From Tateyamaria omphalii (GTDB lineage Bacteria; Pseudomonadota; Alphaproteobacteria; Rhodobacterales; Rhodobacteraceae), in contig NZ_BMWT01000003.1 in assembly GCF_014651375.1 (NCBI RefSeq), positions 434,001 to 498,000 on the forward strand: a stretch of DNA of 64,000 nucleotides. Direction: 5' to 3'. Below are positions 29,477 to 37,164 of this stretch, piece by piece. A program made the translations under genes and the position numbers. The notes below the pieces were generated by a model, which ran no database searches, was not told the origin of the DNA, and saw nothing but the letters and a program-made list of their open reading frames with translations. Each line of letters begins with the position of its first letter. Positions within the stretch are counted from its first letter, which is position 1.

Positions 29477-29521
29477 AACCCTCGCCCCTTGGGGCGCAAG
29501 ATCAAGAAACTGGGGAACGAC

Positions 29522-30556
29522 ATGGCAGCCTATGATGGCATCTTCGACGGCCTTGGCCTGCGGGAGTGGTGCGACGTCGGCAAGGAAGATGCGCCCATGT
29601 CCATGGCGCAGCTTCTGGCTCAAAGCGGCGGCAACGACGCGGTGGCAGAGGAAGGTGGGCTGCCGTTTCCGTCCCTCGACGTGCTGCACGAGGCCTGCGG
29701 GCGTATCGGCCAGACCCGTGACCTGACCGCCGGGATTGAACAGGGGTTCCTGTCAATCCGGTCCGAGTTGAAATTCGTCCTCGATCCCATCACCCAACCG
29801 CTCAGCTGGATGCTCGACGGCACACTCTGGGTGTTCCAAAGCGCGCCGTGGTGGCTGATGATTCCAGCTTTGTTGCTGATCTCATGGCTGGTCAGCCGCT
29901 CCAAATCCGTGACGGCTTTCGTCGGCCTTGTCCTGCTCTTTTTTGGGTTCATCGACCACTACGAGGTGGCGATGCAGACCCTTGCCATCGTGTTTGTCTG
30001 TACCGGGCTTTCGGTCCTCTTCGGTGTGCCGATCGGCATCGGCATGTCGAAATCCGACACGGCTCAACGCACCATCGTTCCCATCCTCGACCTGCTGCAA
30101 ACGCTGCCCACCTTCGTGTACCTGATCCCGCTGATCTTCCTCTTTTCGGTCACGGAGTCAAAGCTCTATGGCATTGCCATTATCCTCTACGCCATCGTGC
30201 CGGTCATCCGTCTGACCGACCTCGGCATCCGCCTAGTGGACAAGGACGTGATTGAAGCAGCCAATGCTTTTGGCCTGACTGCGTGGCAAAAACTTTCCCG
30301 TGTGGAACTGCCACTGGCGCTGCCCAATATCATGGCAGGCGTGAACCAGACGATCATGATGAGCCTTGCGATGGTGGTCATTGCCTCGCTTGTCTCAGCC
30401 CCCGGCCTTGGTGTGTTGGTCCTGCGTGGCATCCGCAACCTCGAACTCGGTGTGGGCATCGTTGCGGGCCTGGGCATCGTGTTGCTCGCCGTGATCCTTG
30501 ATCGCGTGTCCAAGGCCGCGCTGGCCCGTGTTGATACCGGACGCAAGGAACACTGA
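29522..30556 (+). CDS. ABC transporter permease, betaine type (ProW-like)
   Basis: Inner-membrane permease of 344 residues. The start at 29522 has GGGGAA upstream; the frame opening at 29489 lacks support. A cytoplasmic N-terminal ~95 residues precede a helix (WWLMIPALLLISWLV) and the binding-protein-dependent permease domain, with the EAA-type loop (EAANAFGLTAWQKLSRVELPLALPNIMAG) near residues 243-271 that contacts the ATPase. The ATPase gene starts one base after its stop. Confidence 0.93.
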   Translation: MAAYDGIFDGLGLREWCDVGKEDAPMSMAQLLAQSGGNDAVAEEGGLPFPSLDVLHEACGRIGQTRDLTAGIEQGFLSIRSELKFVLDPITQPLSWMLDGTLWVFQSAPWWLMIPALLLISWLVSRSKSVTAFVGLVLLFFGFIDHYEVAMQTLAIVFVCTGLSVLFGVPIGIGMSKSDTAQRTIVPILDLLQTLPTFVYLIPLIFLFSVTESKLYGIAIILYAIVPVIRLTDLGIRLVDKDVIEAANAFGLTAWQKLSRVELPLALPNIMAGVNQTIMMSLAMVVIASLVSAPGLGVLVLRGIRNLELGVGIVAGLGIVLLAVILDRVSKAALARVDTGRKEH

Positions 30557-30557
30557 G

Positions 30558-31583
30558 ATGACCGCAAAAGTGTCCCTGCGCGGGCTGTACAAGATCTTTG
30601 GCCCCAACGACGCGGCCATGGTGCCCCATGTCCAGGCGGGCATGGACAAGACAACCCTGCTGGAAAAGCACAAGCACGTGCTGGGTCTGCAAGATATCAA
30701 TGTCGACATGCAGCCGGGCGAGATCACGGTGATCATGGGCCTGTCCGGGTCGGGGAAGTCCACCCTGATCCGGCACCTCAACCGCCTGATTGACCCCTCT
30801 GCCGGTGAAATCCTTGTGGATGGGCAGGACGTGATGAAGATGGGGCAGGCAGCCCTGCGCGACCTGCGCCAGAAACAGATGTCGATGGTATTCCAGAAAT
30901 TCGCGCTGTTGCCGCACAAGACGGTGCTGGAAAACGCGCAGCTTCCGCTCAGCGTGCAGGGCGCGGACAAGGCGACCTGCGATGCCGAAGGGCGCAAATG
31001 GCTGGCGCGCGTGGGGCTTGAGGGGTTCGAAGACCGCTATCCGTCACAACTCTCCGGCGGCATGCAGCAACGGGTCGGCATTGCTCGCGCGCTGACAGCC
31101 AACACCGACATCATGTTGATGGACGAGGCGTTTTCGGCCCTCGATCCACTCATTCGCACCGATATGCAGAACCTGCTCTTGGAGCTGCAAAAGGAACTGC
31201 ACAAGACCATCGTCTTTATCACGCACGATCTGGACGAGGCGCTGAAACTGGCCGATCATCTCGTGATCCTCAAGGATGGGGCTGTGGTGCAGCAGGGCGA
31301 GCCGCAGGGCATTTTGCTCGCCCCATCAGACCCTTACATCGAAGACTTCGTAAGTGACATCAACCGCGCCCGCGTGCTGCGTGTCCGGTCGGTGATGAAA
31401 CCCATCCAAAGCGACAACTTCGACGGAGAGGTCGAGGCCTCCCGCAACCTCGAAGATATGATCGCGCTGACAGGTGGGGATACCAATCACGTCTACAAAG
31501 TGACGGATGGGGGCGAGGTTGTGGGTCAACTCGACATGAAAGATCTGGTCAAGGCGTTGGTGCCACGGGTGTCTGGGTCATGA
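30558..31583 (+). CDS. ABC transporter ATP-binding protein, betaine type (ProV-like)
   Basis: ATPase of 341 residues. Walker A is GLSGSGKST near residues 62-70, the signature LSGGMQQR near 165-172, and Walker B IMLMDEAFSALDP near 185-197. The extended N-terminus (VSLRGLYKIFGPN) and a C-terminal ~60-residue regulatory region are typical of the ProV/OpuAA class; in relatives the tail carries CBS domains that sense ionic strength, only partly recognisable here. The start at 30558 follows AAGGAA and the permease stop by one base. Confidence 0.94.
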   Translation: MTAKVSLRGLYKIFGPNDAAMVPHVQAGMDKTTLLEKHKHVLGLQDINVDMQPGEITVIMGLSGSGKSTLIRHLNRLIDPSAGEILVDGQDVMKMGQAALRDLRQKQMSMVFQKFALLPHKTVLENAQLPLSVQGADKATCDAEGRKWLARVGLEGFEDRYPSQLSGGMQQRVGIARALTANTDIMLMDEAFSALDPLIRTDMQNLLLELQKELHKTIVFITHDLDEALKLADHLVILKDGAVVQQGEPQGILLAPSDPYIEDFVSDINRARVLRVRSVMKPIQSDNFDGEVEASRNLEDMIALTGGDTNHVYKVTDGGEVVGQLDMKDLVKALVPRVSGS

Positions 31584-31642
31584 CGGGTGGTTTTTAGTTG
31601 GAGAACCTGCCGCGCAGCGCCGCTGCTTGGCATTCAAACCTA

Positions 31643-31667
31643 AAATTGATCCCCCGGATCAGTTTTG
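31643..31667. terminator. probable bidirectional terminator between importer operon and tRNA-Tyr
   Basis: Stem TGATCC/GGATCA (31647-31652 and 31656-31661) with a three-base loop, flanked by AAAAT on one side and GTTTT on the other. It would end the ProV transcript on the plus strand and tRNA-Tyr on the minus strand. Confidence 0.5.
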
Positions 31668-31688
31668 CAGCACAGCTGCCGGTTTGAA

Positions 31689-31772
31689 TGGTGGGCGACC
31701 CTGGAATCGAACCAGGCGTGCGTCTCCGCGAGGGAGTTACAGTCCCCTGCCACACCTTGCGGCCTGTCGCCC
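31689..31772 (-). tRNA. tRNA-Tyr (anticodon GTA), CCA encoded
   Basis: Minus-strand cloverleaf: acceptor stem GGGCGAC/GTCGCCC, D-arm, anticodon loop CTGTAAC with GTA at 31738-31740, long type-II variable arm as expected for bacterial tRNA-Tyr, T-arm CCTGG-TTCGATT-CCAGG, discriminator A and genomic CCA (31689-31691). The length is 84 nt including CCA. Confidence 0.96.
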
Positions 31773-31878
31773 ACTACGCCATTAGGGCCTGAACCCCGGT
31801 GGCGTGAGCGCGTGATTACCGGGACGTATATCAAGGGTCAAGGCACAAAATCAGACCCCAAGGGCCAAAGGTGCAAAG

Positions 31879-32655
31879 ATGAAAAAACCCAAATGGGTCG
31901 TCGAAAAGGAACAGGCGAAAAAGGCGGACGCGGCAGCGACGGTCTGGCTGTTCGGTTTGCACGCGGTACGCGACGCGCTGCTAAACTCCAAACGTGAAAA
32001 ACTGCGCCTGATGGTCACGCTGAATGCAAAGAACAAGCTGGAAGACGCCATTCTGACCGCCGGCATCACGCCCGACGTGATCGACCCACGCAAGTTCAAG
32101 CCGCCGATTGATCCGGGTTCTGTCCATCAGGGCGCAGCGCTCGAGGTCAAGCCGTTGGACTGGGGCAGCCTTGCCGATGTGGCCATTGGGGCGGAAGCGC
32201 CGCGGCTGATCCTGCTCGACCGGGTGACGGACCCGCACAATGTGGGGGCGATTCTGCGCTCGGCCGAGGTTCTGGGGGCTTCTGCTGTCATTGGCACGCG
32301 CCATCACGCGGCACCAGAGACTGGTGCGCTCGCTAAAACGGCTTCGGGCGCGCTTGAACGGCAACCCTATGTGCGAGTGCGCAACCTGGCGGATGCCATC
32401 GTGGAGTTGCAGGGCATGGGCTACATCGTTCTGGGACTGGACGGAGAGGCGGACGCAACGATTGAAACCACCCTGAGCGGCCAAAAGGATCGCGCCGTCG
32501 CTCTGGTTCTTGGCGCCGAAGGCCCCGGCTTGCGACAGAAAACCCGCGAAACTTGTGATGCACTGGCGAAAATCGACGCGGCGGGCGGGTTTGGGTCACT
32601 CAATGTCTCAAATGCTGCCGCACTTGCCCTATATGCCTCCAAGGACCATGGATAG
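31879..32655 (+). CDS. rlmB: 23S rRNA (guanosine-2'-O)-methyltransferase RlmB / TrmH family
   Basis: SPOUT methyltransferase of 258 residues. An N-terminal substrate-binding domain (VWLFGLHAVRDALLNSKREK, residues 15-34) precedes the knotted SAM domain with its three motifs: LLDRVTDPHNVGAILRSAE near 113-131, LVLGAEGPGLR near 211-221, and SLNVSNAAALALY near 240-252. This matches RlmB, which methylates G2251 of 23S rRNA, though other TrmH paralogues are similar. It is immediately followed by the zinc-ribbon gene on the same transcript. Confidence 0.92.
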   Translation: MKKPKWVVEKEQAKKADAAATVWLFGLHAVRDALLNSKREKLRLMVTLNAKNKLEDAILTAGITPDVIDPRKFKPPIDPGSVHQGAALEVKPLDWGSLADVAIGAEAPRLILLDRVTDPHNVGAILRSAEVLGASAVIGTRHHAAPETGALAKTASGALERQPYVRVRNLADAIVELQGMGYIVLGLDGEADATIETTLSGQKDRAVALVLGAEGPGLRQKTRETCDALAKIDAAGGFGSLNVSNAAALALYASKDHG

Positions 32656-32664
32656 GAGGCGACC

Positions 32665-32955
32665 ATCGCCCACCCCACGAAAATCGCCACCTGCTGCTAT
32701 TGCGGCACCCGTGCCGCGCTCGTTCTGACAGGGCGCGAACGCCACGAACTGGCCTGTTCCAGTTGCGGTGCGCCTTTGCACGACCTCAAGATGTTGCCCA
32801 AGAAACGATCCGGTGACCGTGAGACGGTCCGACCCTCTGCCATCCGGCACAAAAGCAAGCCAAAGCCCGCCAAGAAAAAGTACAAGAAACGCAAGTCGCG
32901 TTGGGCGGACATGTTCGAGGACGCATTTGATATCATTGAAGATATCTTTGACTAG
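32665..32955 (+). CDS. zinc-ribbon protein with probable ATC start codon, 96 aa
   Basis: Open frame beginning just after the in-frame rlmB stop, with no ATG, GTG or TTG before residue 38 and no good initiator that would keep the zinc ribbon. An excellent AGGAGG (32654-32659) lies 5 bases before ATC at 32665, so ATC is the likely initiator. The product has a four-cysteine ribbon (CCYCG near residues 10-14, CSSCG near 31-35), a Lys/Arg-rich middle (KPKPAKKKYKKRKSR) and an acidic end (MFEDAFDIIEDIFD). Function unknown; an RNA or ribosome link is suggested by the rlmB context. Confidence 0.8.
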   Translation: MAHPTKIATCCYCGTRAALVLTGRERHELACSSCGAPLHDLKMLPKKRSGDRETVRPSAIRHKSKPKPAKKKYKKRKSRWADMFEDAFDIIEDIFD

Positions 32956-32989
32956 GCGAGGTGTAGACACCGGGGTGTCAAATCCGGCC

Positions 32990-33150
32990 TTTAAGTTTTC
33001 GTTCACAGATTTGCGAGAAGGTCTTTTGCAAGACGTGAGTGATCATATCTTAAGTAGTGAACCACAGGTTTGGAACTCCTGTAGGTTATTTCACTGTCCC
33101 TCGTTCCGCACCTGCGCGCCCCTTTCGCTTTGCGATCGGGGCGTTTTTTT
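32990..33150 (+). ncRNA. candidate small RNA with three hairpins and a terminator
   Basis: The 222-bp gap before the CoA-binding gene holds ordered stem-loops: GTCTT-TTGC-AAGAC (about 33024-33037), a longer one with arms AGTGA/ACC/ACAGG and CCTGT/GGT/TCACT (about 33055-33101), and a strong terminator at 33117-33150. The 5' end is uncertain. It could be a free sRNA, or a 3'UTR-derived RNA of the rlmB transcript. I compared it mentally with 6S, SRP and tmRNA and could not assign it. Confidence 0.45.
33117..33150 (+). terminator. rho-independent terminator
   Basis: CGCCCC (33117-33122) pairs with GGGGCG (33138-33143) round a 15-base loop that can pair further, followed by seven T's. It ends the rlmB/zinc-ribbon transcript or the candidate sRNA before the CoA-binding gene. 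Confidence 0.8.
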
Positions 33151-33177
33151 GGGAACGTGACCGGGCAGGGGGAAATC

Positions 33178-33651
33178 ATGTCCGAAACCTATACCGATGC
33201 GCATCTGAAACAGGTCCTGACGGGGACCAAGGTTGTCGCCGTCGTGGGCGTGTCCACCAACCCGGTGCGACCCAGCTACTATGTGGCGCGGTACCTCGCG
33301 CTCAAGGGCTTCACCGTGATCCCGGTGAACCCGGTCTACGCGGGCGAGACGCTGTTTGGGCGCCAGATCGTGCCTGATTTCGATTCGATTACTGAGCCCG
33401 TCGACATGGTGGATATCTTCCGCCGGTCCGAGGCGGTGCCCGAGATCGTCGATGACGCCATGGCGCGCATTCCAACCCTGAAAACAATCTGGATGCAGAT
33501 TGGCGTGGAACATGCCGACGCCGCAGCCAAGGCGCGTGCAGCGGGTCTGACGGTTATTCAGAATCGTTGTCCCAAGATCGAGTACCAGCGCCTGTTCGGC
33601 GAGCTGCGGATGGGTGGATTCAACACCGGCATCATTTCATCCAAGCTTTAG
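33178..33651 (+). CDS. CoA-binding domain protein (YccU-like)
   Basis: Protein of 157 residues; the ATG at 33178 follows GGGGGAA. It is one Rossmann-type CoA-binding domain: VVAVVGVSTNPVRPSYYVARYL near residues 18-39, then GFTVIPVNP and PVDMVDIFRRSE. It resembles the CoA-binding half of succinyl-CoA synthetase alpha without the active-site His domain. Its physiological role is not known for this family. Confidence 0.9.
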   Translation: MSETYTDAHLKQVLTGTKVVAVVGVSTNPVRPSYYVARYLALKGFTVIPVNPVYAGETLFGRQIVPDFDSITEPVDMVDIFRRSEAVPEIVDDAMARIPTLKTIWMQIGVEHADAAAKARAAGLTVIQNRCPKIEYQRLFGELRMGGFNTGIISSKL

Positions 33652-33657
33652 CCGCAG

Positions 33658-33685
33658 AAAAGCCCCGTGCAGAACTGCACGAGGC
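33658..33685 (-). terminator. terminator of the DUF2147 gene
   Basis: Ten-base stem (33662-33671 with 33676-33685, one mismatch) and GAAC loop; on the minus strand it is followed by TTTTCT. It lies between two convergent genes. Confidence 0.6.
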
Positions 33686-33709
33686 CGCATGCTTCGTCAG
33701 TGCAAAGGG

Positions 33710-34087
33710 TCAGTTGACGCGCGTCCAGGTCTGACCTCGGCAAATCGGTCCGACGCAGCCGGAAACCTTCAGCGCGTTTCCATTCAGTGACATTTTCGAC
33801 CGGTATGTCTTGTCAACATCTGGTGCCCAGATCTTGCCACCAGAATAGCTGCCATTTCCCTTGGACTTCATATCCCAAATGATGGGTTTGCCTTCTGACG
33901 ACGTGTTGTCGCTATTGAAGACTTTGGCAATTGTGCCGCAGACATTCGATCCGCAAGATGCGATCGTGACGTGCAGATAGCCGCCGGTTTCGCCCGTTTC
34001 TGTTTTCCAGGTTCCGTGCACTGGGTCGGCTGCGGCGACACCTGCGCCAGCAACGGCCAGACATGCGGCTGCAATCAAGTGTTTCAT
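33710..34087 (-). CDS. DUF2147-type secreted protein
   Basis: Exported protein of 125 residues. The ATG at 34087 has a strong GGAGGAG 8 bases upstream and gives the signal peptide MKHLIAAACLAVAGAGVAAA. The frame opening at 34186 is rejected. The mature part (VHGTWKTETGETGGYLHVTIASCG, later IWAPDVDKTYRSKMSLNGN and KVSGCVGPICRGQTWTRV) is the DUF2147 pattern, a small beta-barrel with two disulfide-capable cysteine pairs. Periplasmic; function unknown. Confidence 0.9.
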   Translation of the reverse strand: MKHLIAAACLAVAGAGVAAADPVHGTWKTETGETGGYLHVTIASCGSNVCGTIAKVFNSDNTSSEGKPIIWDMKSKGNGSYSGGKIWAPDVDKTYRSKMSLNGNALKVSGCVGPICRGQTWTRVN

Positions 34088-34218
34088 GAGTGGTCTCCTC
34101 CGTAATGCGCAGGACTGTGAGCCATTGAACCGCATCAAAGCAAGAATGACCTTGGGTCGCGTTGCGAATCTTGACGATAGGTGCAAGGACGCGCGCAGAC
34201 AGTGAAAGGCCCAACAAC

Positions 34219-34935
34219 ATGATCCTGTATCCCGCCATCGACCTCAAGGACGGCCAGGCCGTGCGCCTCGTACACGGGGACATGGACAAGGCCACCGTGT
34301 TCAACGACGACCCGGCGGCACAGGCCCGCGCTTTTGTCGAGGCTGGATGCGAATGGTTGCACCTTGTCGATCTGAACGGCGCCTTCGCAGGTGAGCCGTT
34401 GAATGCGGCCCCGGTTGAGGCGATCCTGAAATCCTGCGCCGTGCCCGCGCAACTTGGTGGCGGCATCCGGGATATGGCGACAATTGAGATGTGGCTGTCC
34501 AAGGGCTTGCAACGGGTCATCCTTGGCACCGTTGCGGTCGAGAACCCCGATCTGGTGCGCGAAGCGGCCAAAGCGTTTCCCGGTCACGTGGCTGTGGGCA
34601 TCGACGCGCGGAACGGCAAGGTCGCGACCAAAGGCTGGGCGACCGAAACAGACGTGGACGCCACTGATCTCGCCAAATCCTTCGAGGACGCGGGCGTGGC
34701 CGCAATCATCTACACCGACATCAACCGCGACGGGGCCATGGGCGGACCAAACATCCCTGCCACGCAGGCCCTGGCCGAAGCGGTGGATATTCCCGTCATC
34801 GCAAGCGGCGGCGTGTCGTCACTGGACGATCTGACGGCGCTTAAGGCGACAGGCGTGATCTCGGGGGCCATCTCGGGCCGTGCGCTTTATGACGGAGCCA
34901 TCGACCTCAAGGCCGCGCTTGAGATGCTTGCATGA
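34219..34935 (+). CDS. hisA: phosphoribosylformimino-5-aminoimidazole carboxamide ribotide isomerase
   Basis: TIM-barrel isomerase of 238 residues, fourth step of histidine synthesis. The start at 34219 gives [21 protein letters not shown], the family N-terminus with the catalytic Asp (residue 8). The second acid is in [16 protein letters not shown] near 167-181, and two phosphate-binding motifs are [10 protein letters not shown] and [11 protein letters not shown]. Two very small membrane ORFs overlap or follow its end. Confidence 0.96.
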   Translation: MILYPAIDLKDGQAVRLVHGDMDKATVFNDDPAAQARAFVEAGCEWLHLVDLNGAFAGEPLNAAPVEAILKSCAVPAQLGGGIRDMATIEMWLSKGLQRVILGTVAVENPDLVREAAKAFPGHVAVGIDARNGKVATKGWATETDVDATDLAKSFEDAGVAAIIYTDINRDGAMGGPNIPATQALAEAVDIPVIASGGVSSLDDLTALKATGVISGAISGRALYDGAIDLKAALEMLA

Positions 34936-35077
34936 TACGCTGGCCCTTTACCCCATCCTTGTTTCTCTGCTTGGGGTCTGCGCCTTGCCCATTTTGGGCG
35001 TCGTGATGTCCATCTGGCTGGCAGAGACGCACGGCTGTAGGTTGCACGAAGGTGGCACCAATCCCTGTATCATCTAA
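34928..35077 (+). CDS. tiny membrane protein overlapping the hisA end, 49 aa
   Basis: Frame from TTG at 34928, overlapping the last 8 bases of hisA, with one hydrophobic helix ([21 protein letters not shown]) and a short tail with two cysteines ([15 protein letters not shown]). The start is uncertain: an ATG at 34932 leads into another frame that stops after 24 codons. Translational coupling to hisA is likely. Function unknown; supported mainly by the clean helix and tight position. Confidence 0.5.
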   Translation: MHDTLALYPILVSLLGVCALPILGVVMSIWLAETHGCRLHEGGTNPCII

Positions 35078-35095
35078 GGAAAAGACCGGGGCGAA

Positions 35096-35218
35096 ATGTT
35101 GTATACCATGTTCGTCTCGGGATGGTTCATGCTGATCACGGTCCCCGCAGGGGCCGTGATTCTTTTGATCTTGGCGATCCAGATCAGCCGTGACCTTGTC
35201 GCACGATGGCGCGGCTAG
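35096..35218 (+). CDS. tiny membrane protein, 40 aa
   Basis: ATG at 35096, 18 bases after the previous small ORF, with a GGGGCG site close upstream. The product is one membrane helix (GWFMLITVPAGAVILLILAIQ) with a basic C-terminal end (SRDLVARWRG), the orientation expected for a cytoplasmic C-terminus. With its neighbour it would be a pair of single-helix membrane proteins co-transcribed with hisA. No family recognised. Confidence 0.5.
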   Translation: MLYTMFVSGWFMLITVPAGAVILLILAIQISRDLVARWRG

Positions 35219-35221
35219 CGC

Positions 35222-35674
35222 TTACTGCGCAGCACCGTCGGTGAACTTGCCCAACGCGCCAGTCATGGTCTGGACATAGGCGGCATCCTCAGCCACTCCA
35301 CCCAATTTACCCAGCATTGCCGCCGGGTCTTCGTAGGCGATCATGGTCTTGCCTGTTTCGTCCTCGAACACCGCGATTTTCATCGGCAGGAACAAGGCAG
35401 AGGTTCGGTCATCCAGCATCGCCTGCGTGCCCAATTTGGGATTGCCAAAGATCAGCAGCTGCGAGTTGCCAATGTCTTCGCCAACGCCTTGGGCACCCGC
35501 CCCGTGATCCACGCGCGCAAAAATGGTCAACCCGGCCCCTTCCAGCGCGGCCTGAAGCGCATCCATCGTCTCCACCACGCCATTCGCCGATTCCTTGCGA
35601 ACAATCCCGTTGTCACCAGCCATTGCCGTACCTGTCAAAAAAAGGCTCGTTACCAGAGCCATCAAAATCCGCAT
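35222..35674 (-). CDS. DUF302 domain exported protein
   Basis: Protein of 150 residues. The ATG at 35674 has GAGGAG upstream and gives the signal peptide MRILMALVTSLFLTGTAMA. The body (TMDALQAALEGAGLTIFARVDHGAGA, then LLIFGNPKLGTQAML) is the DUF302 fold, a small alpha/beta domain found in secreted proteins of unknown function. It faces the small ORFs after hisA and separates them from hisF. Confidence 0.9.
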   Translation of the reverse strand: MRILMALVTSLFLTGTAMAGDNGIVRKESANGVVETMDALQAALEGAGLTIFARVDHGAGAQGVGEDIGNSQLLIFGNPKLGTQAMLDDRTSALFLPMKIAVFEDETGKTMIAYEDPAAMLGKLGGVAEDAAYVQTMTGALGKFTDGAAQ

Positions 35675-35769
35675 CACGCGTCTCCTCGTTTGCAATAGCC
35701 CGAACCTGTCATATGCGCGAGCGAAGGCCATGCACCTTTCCGTGAATGAGTGAAGATGGGCGGAAATAT

Positions 35770-35826
35770 TCCTTCATCTTGCCGGATAAACTCCGGGGGA
35801 GGCCGCAGGCCGGGGGGCAGAGCCCC
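35770..35826 (+). repeat. dispersed palindromic repeat, copy 3
   Basis: TTCCTTCATCTTGCCGG, then CTCCGGGGGAGGCCGCAGGCCGG and GGGCAGAGCCCC. It matches copy 4 at 61784 through the hairpin core, with a diverged 5' part. It lies upstream of hisF, within its probable leader. Confidence 0.8.
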
Positions 35827-35861
35827 TTTCCCCGCTGCCAAATCCACGCTACCAGACGCGC

Positions 35862-36623
35862 ATGTTAAAAACCCGCATCATTCCTTGCCTTGATGTCGCC
35901 GATGGCCGTGTGGTCAAGGGCGTGAACTTTGTCGACCTGATCGACGCCGGCGATCCGGTCGAAGCCGCCCGCGCATACGACGCTGCAGGCGCGGACGAGC
36001 TGTGTTTTCTCGACATCCATGCAACCCATGAAAACCGGGGCACGATGTTCGATCTGGTGCAACGTACGGCAGAACAGTGTTTTATCCCGCTGACGGTGGG
36101 CGGTGGTGTCCGTACGGTGGCGGATGTGCGGGCGCTGTTACTGGCCGGGGCCGACAAGGTGTCGTTCAACTCCGCTGCCGTGGCAGACCCCGATGTGCTC
36201 GCGCGCGCCGCCGACCAGTTTGGCAGCCAGTGCATTGTCTGCGCCATCGACGCCAAGACGGTCGAGCCGGGGCGCTGGGAGATATTCACCCATGGCGGAC
36301 GCAAGCCGACGGGCATTGATGCGGTCGAATTTGCCCGCACTGCAGCCGAAAAAGGGGCAGGGGAGATCCTTCTCACCTCCATGGACCGCGACGGGACACG
36401 CGCGGGGTTCAACCTGCCTCTGACGCGCGCCATCTCGGACGCCGTGCCGATCCCCGTGATCGCAAGCGGCGGCGTCGGCACGCTTGATCACCTTGTGGAT
36501 GGCGTGACCGCAGGGGGCGCCTCCGCCGTGCTGGCGGCTTCCATCTTCCACTTCGGTGATTATACCATTGCCCAAGCCAAGGCCCACATGGCGGCGGCGG
36601 GCATCCCGATGAGGCTGACATGA
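35862..36623 (+). CDS. hisF: imidazole glycerol phosphate synthase cyclase subunit
   Basis: TIM-barrel cyclase of 253 residues. With HisH it converts PRFAR to imidazole glycerol phosphate and AICAR. The N-terminus [23 protein letters not shown] carries catalytic Asp11. The second catalytic Asp is in [16 protein letters not shown] near residue 131, and [12 protein letters not shown] binds phosphate. hisE overlaps its end by 4 bp (ATGA). Confidence 0.97.
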   Translation: MLKTRIIPCLDVADGRVVKGVNFVDLIDAGDPVEAARAYDAAGADELCFLDIHATHENRGTMFDLVQRTAEQCFIPLTVGGGVRTVADVRALLLAGADKVSFNSAAVADPDVLARAADQFGSQCIVCAIDAKTVEPGRWEIFTHGGRKPTGIDAVEFARTAAEKGAGEILLTSMDRDGTRAGFNLPLTRAISDAVPIPVIASGGVGTLDHLVDGVTAGGASAVLAASIFHFGDYTIAQAKAHMAAAGIPMRLT

Positions 36624-36928
36624 CACTGGACGATCTATTTGCCACGATCGAAGCCCGTAAAGGAGCCGATCCCGATAGCTCCTGGACCGCCAAGCTGCTG
36701 GCCAAGGGGCCGGAAAAATGTGCCGAGAAATTCGGTGAGGAAGCAGTCGAAGCCATCATTGAGGCGGTGAGAGATGACAAGGTCGCCCTGACATCCGAGG
36801 CGGCGGATGTGCTTTATCATCTGTTGGTGATGCTGGCGTCGCGGGACGTGACGGTGAGTGACGTAATGGAGGAACTGGCGCGGCGCCAGGGCACATCTGG
36901 TATCGCCGAAAAAGCGGCGCGGGGTTAG
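36620..36928 (+). CDS. hisE: phosphoribosyl-ATP pyrophosphatase
   Basis: Hydrolyses phosphoribosyl-ATP to phosphoribosyl-AMP, second step of histidine synthesis. The product has 102 residues, free-standing rather than fused to HisI. The all-alpha MazG-like fold is shown by [17 protein letters not shown] near residues 34-50 and [13 protein letters not shown] near 59-71, with the acidic metal ligands. The start overlaps hisF. The stop abuts the left inverted repeat of a 230-bp segment. Confidence 0.95.
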   Translation: MTLDDLFATIEARKGADPDSSWTAKLLAKGPEKCAEKFGEEAVEAIIEAVRDDKVALTSEAADVLYHLLVMLASRDVTVSDVMEELARRQGTSGIAEKAARG

Positions 36929-37157
36929 GCGGAGGATACCTCCGCCTTACGAATCTGAAATCTGTCCCCGCGGGGACAGCCTGTTAGCTGCTGTAACTCT
37001 TTCTTGGTTGATCTGTGGTTTGTGCGCGTTTTCAAATGCTTGTGCGCCGTGCGGTGTGTTTTGGCAATGTTAACCAGGCAAATGGCACACTGCCCTTCGA
37101 CGGCGGACGGCGCATTGAAATGCGCCTTACGCGCGTAAGGCGGAGGTGTCCTCCGCC
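36928..37157. repeat. 230-bp segment bounded by 24-bp inverted hairpin repeats
   Basis: Left end 36928-36951: GGCGGAGG-ATA-CCTCCGCC then TTACG. Right end 37134-37157 is its inverse with one mismatch. Inside are the palindrome CTGTCCCCGCGGGGACAG (36962-36979), the perfect GCCTTACGCGCGTAAGGC (near 37124-37141), and no ORF. This could be a MITE-like element, or two related terminators, one after hisE and one after hisH. The whole hisE-hisH gap is 236 bp and this fills it. Confidence 0.65.
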
Positions 37158-37164
37158 CCGCCTG

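Noticed and set aside
32990-33150. 6S RNA, SRP RNA or tmRNA
   Set aside because: No long closing stem with a central bubble, no SRP tetraloop domain, and no tRNA-like part were seen.
34932-35006. 24-codon ORF starting at the ATGA overlap with the hisA stop
   Set aside because: Proline/tryptophan-rich short product; the other frame gives a clean membrane helix and is preferred.
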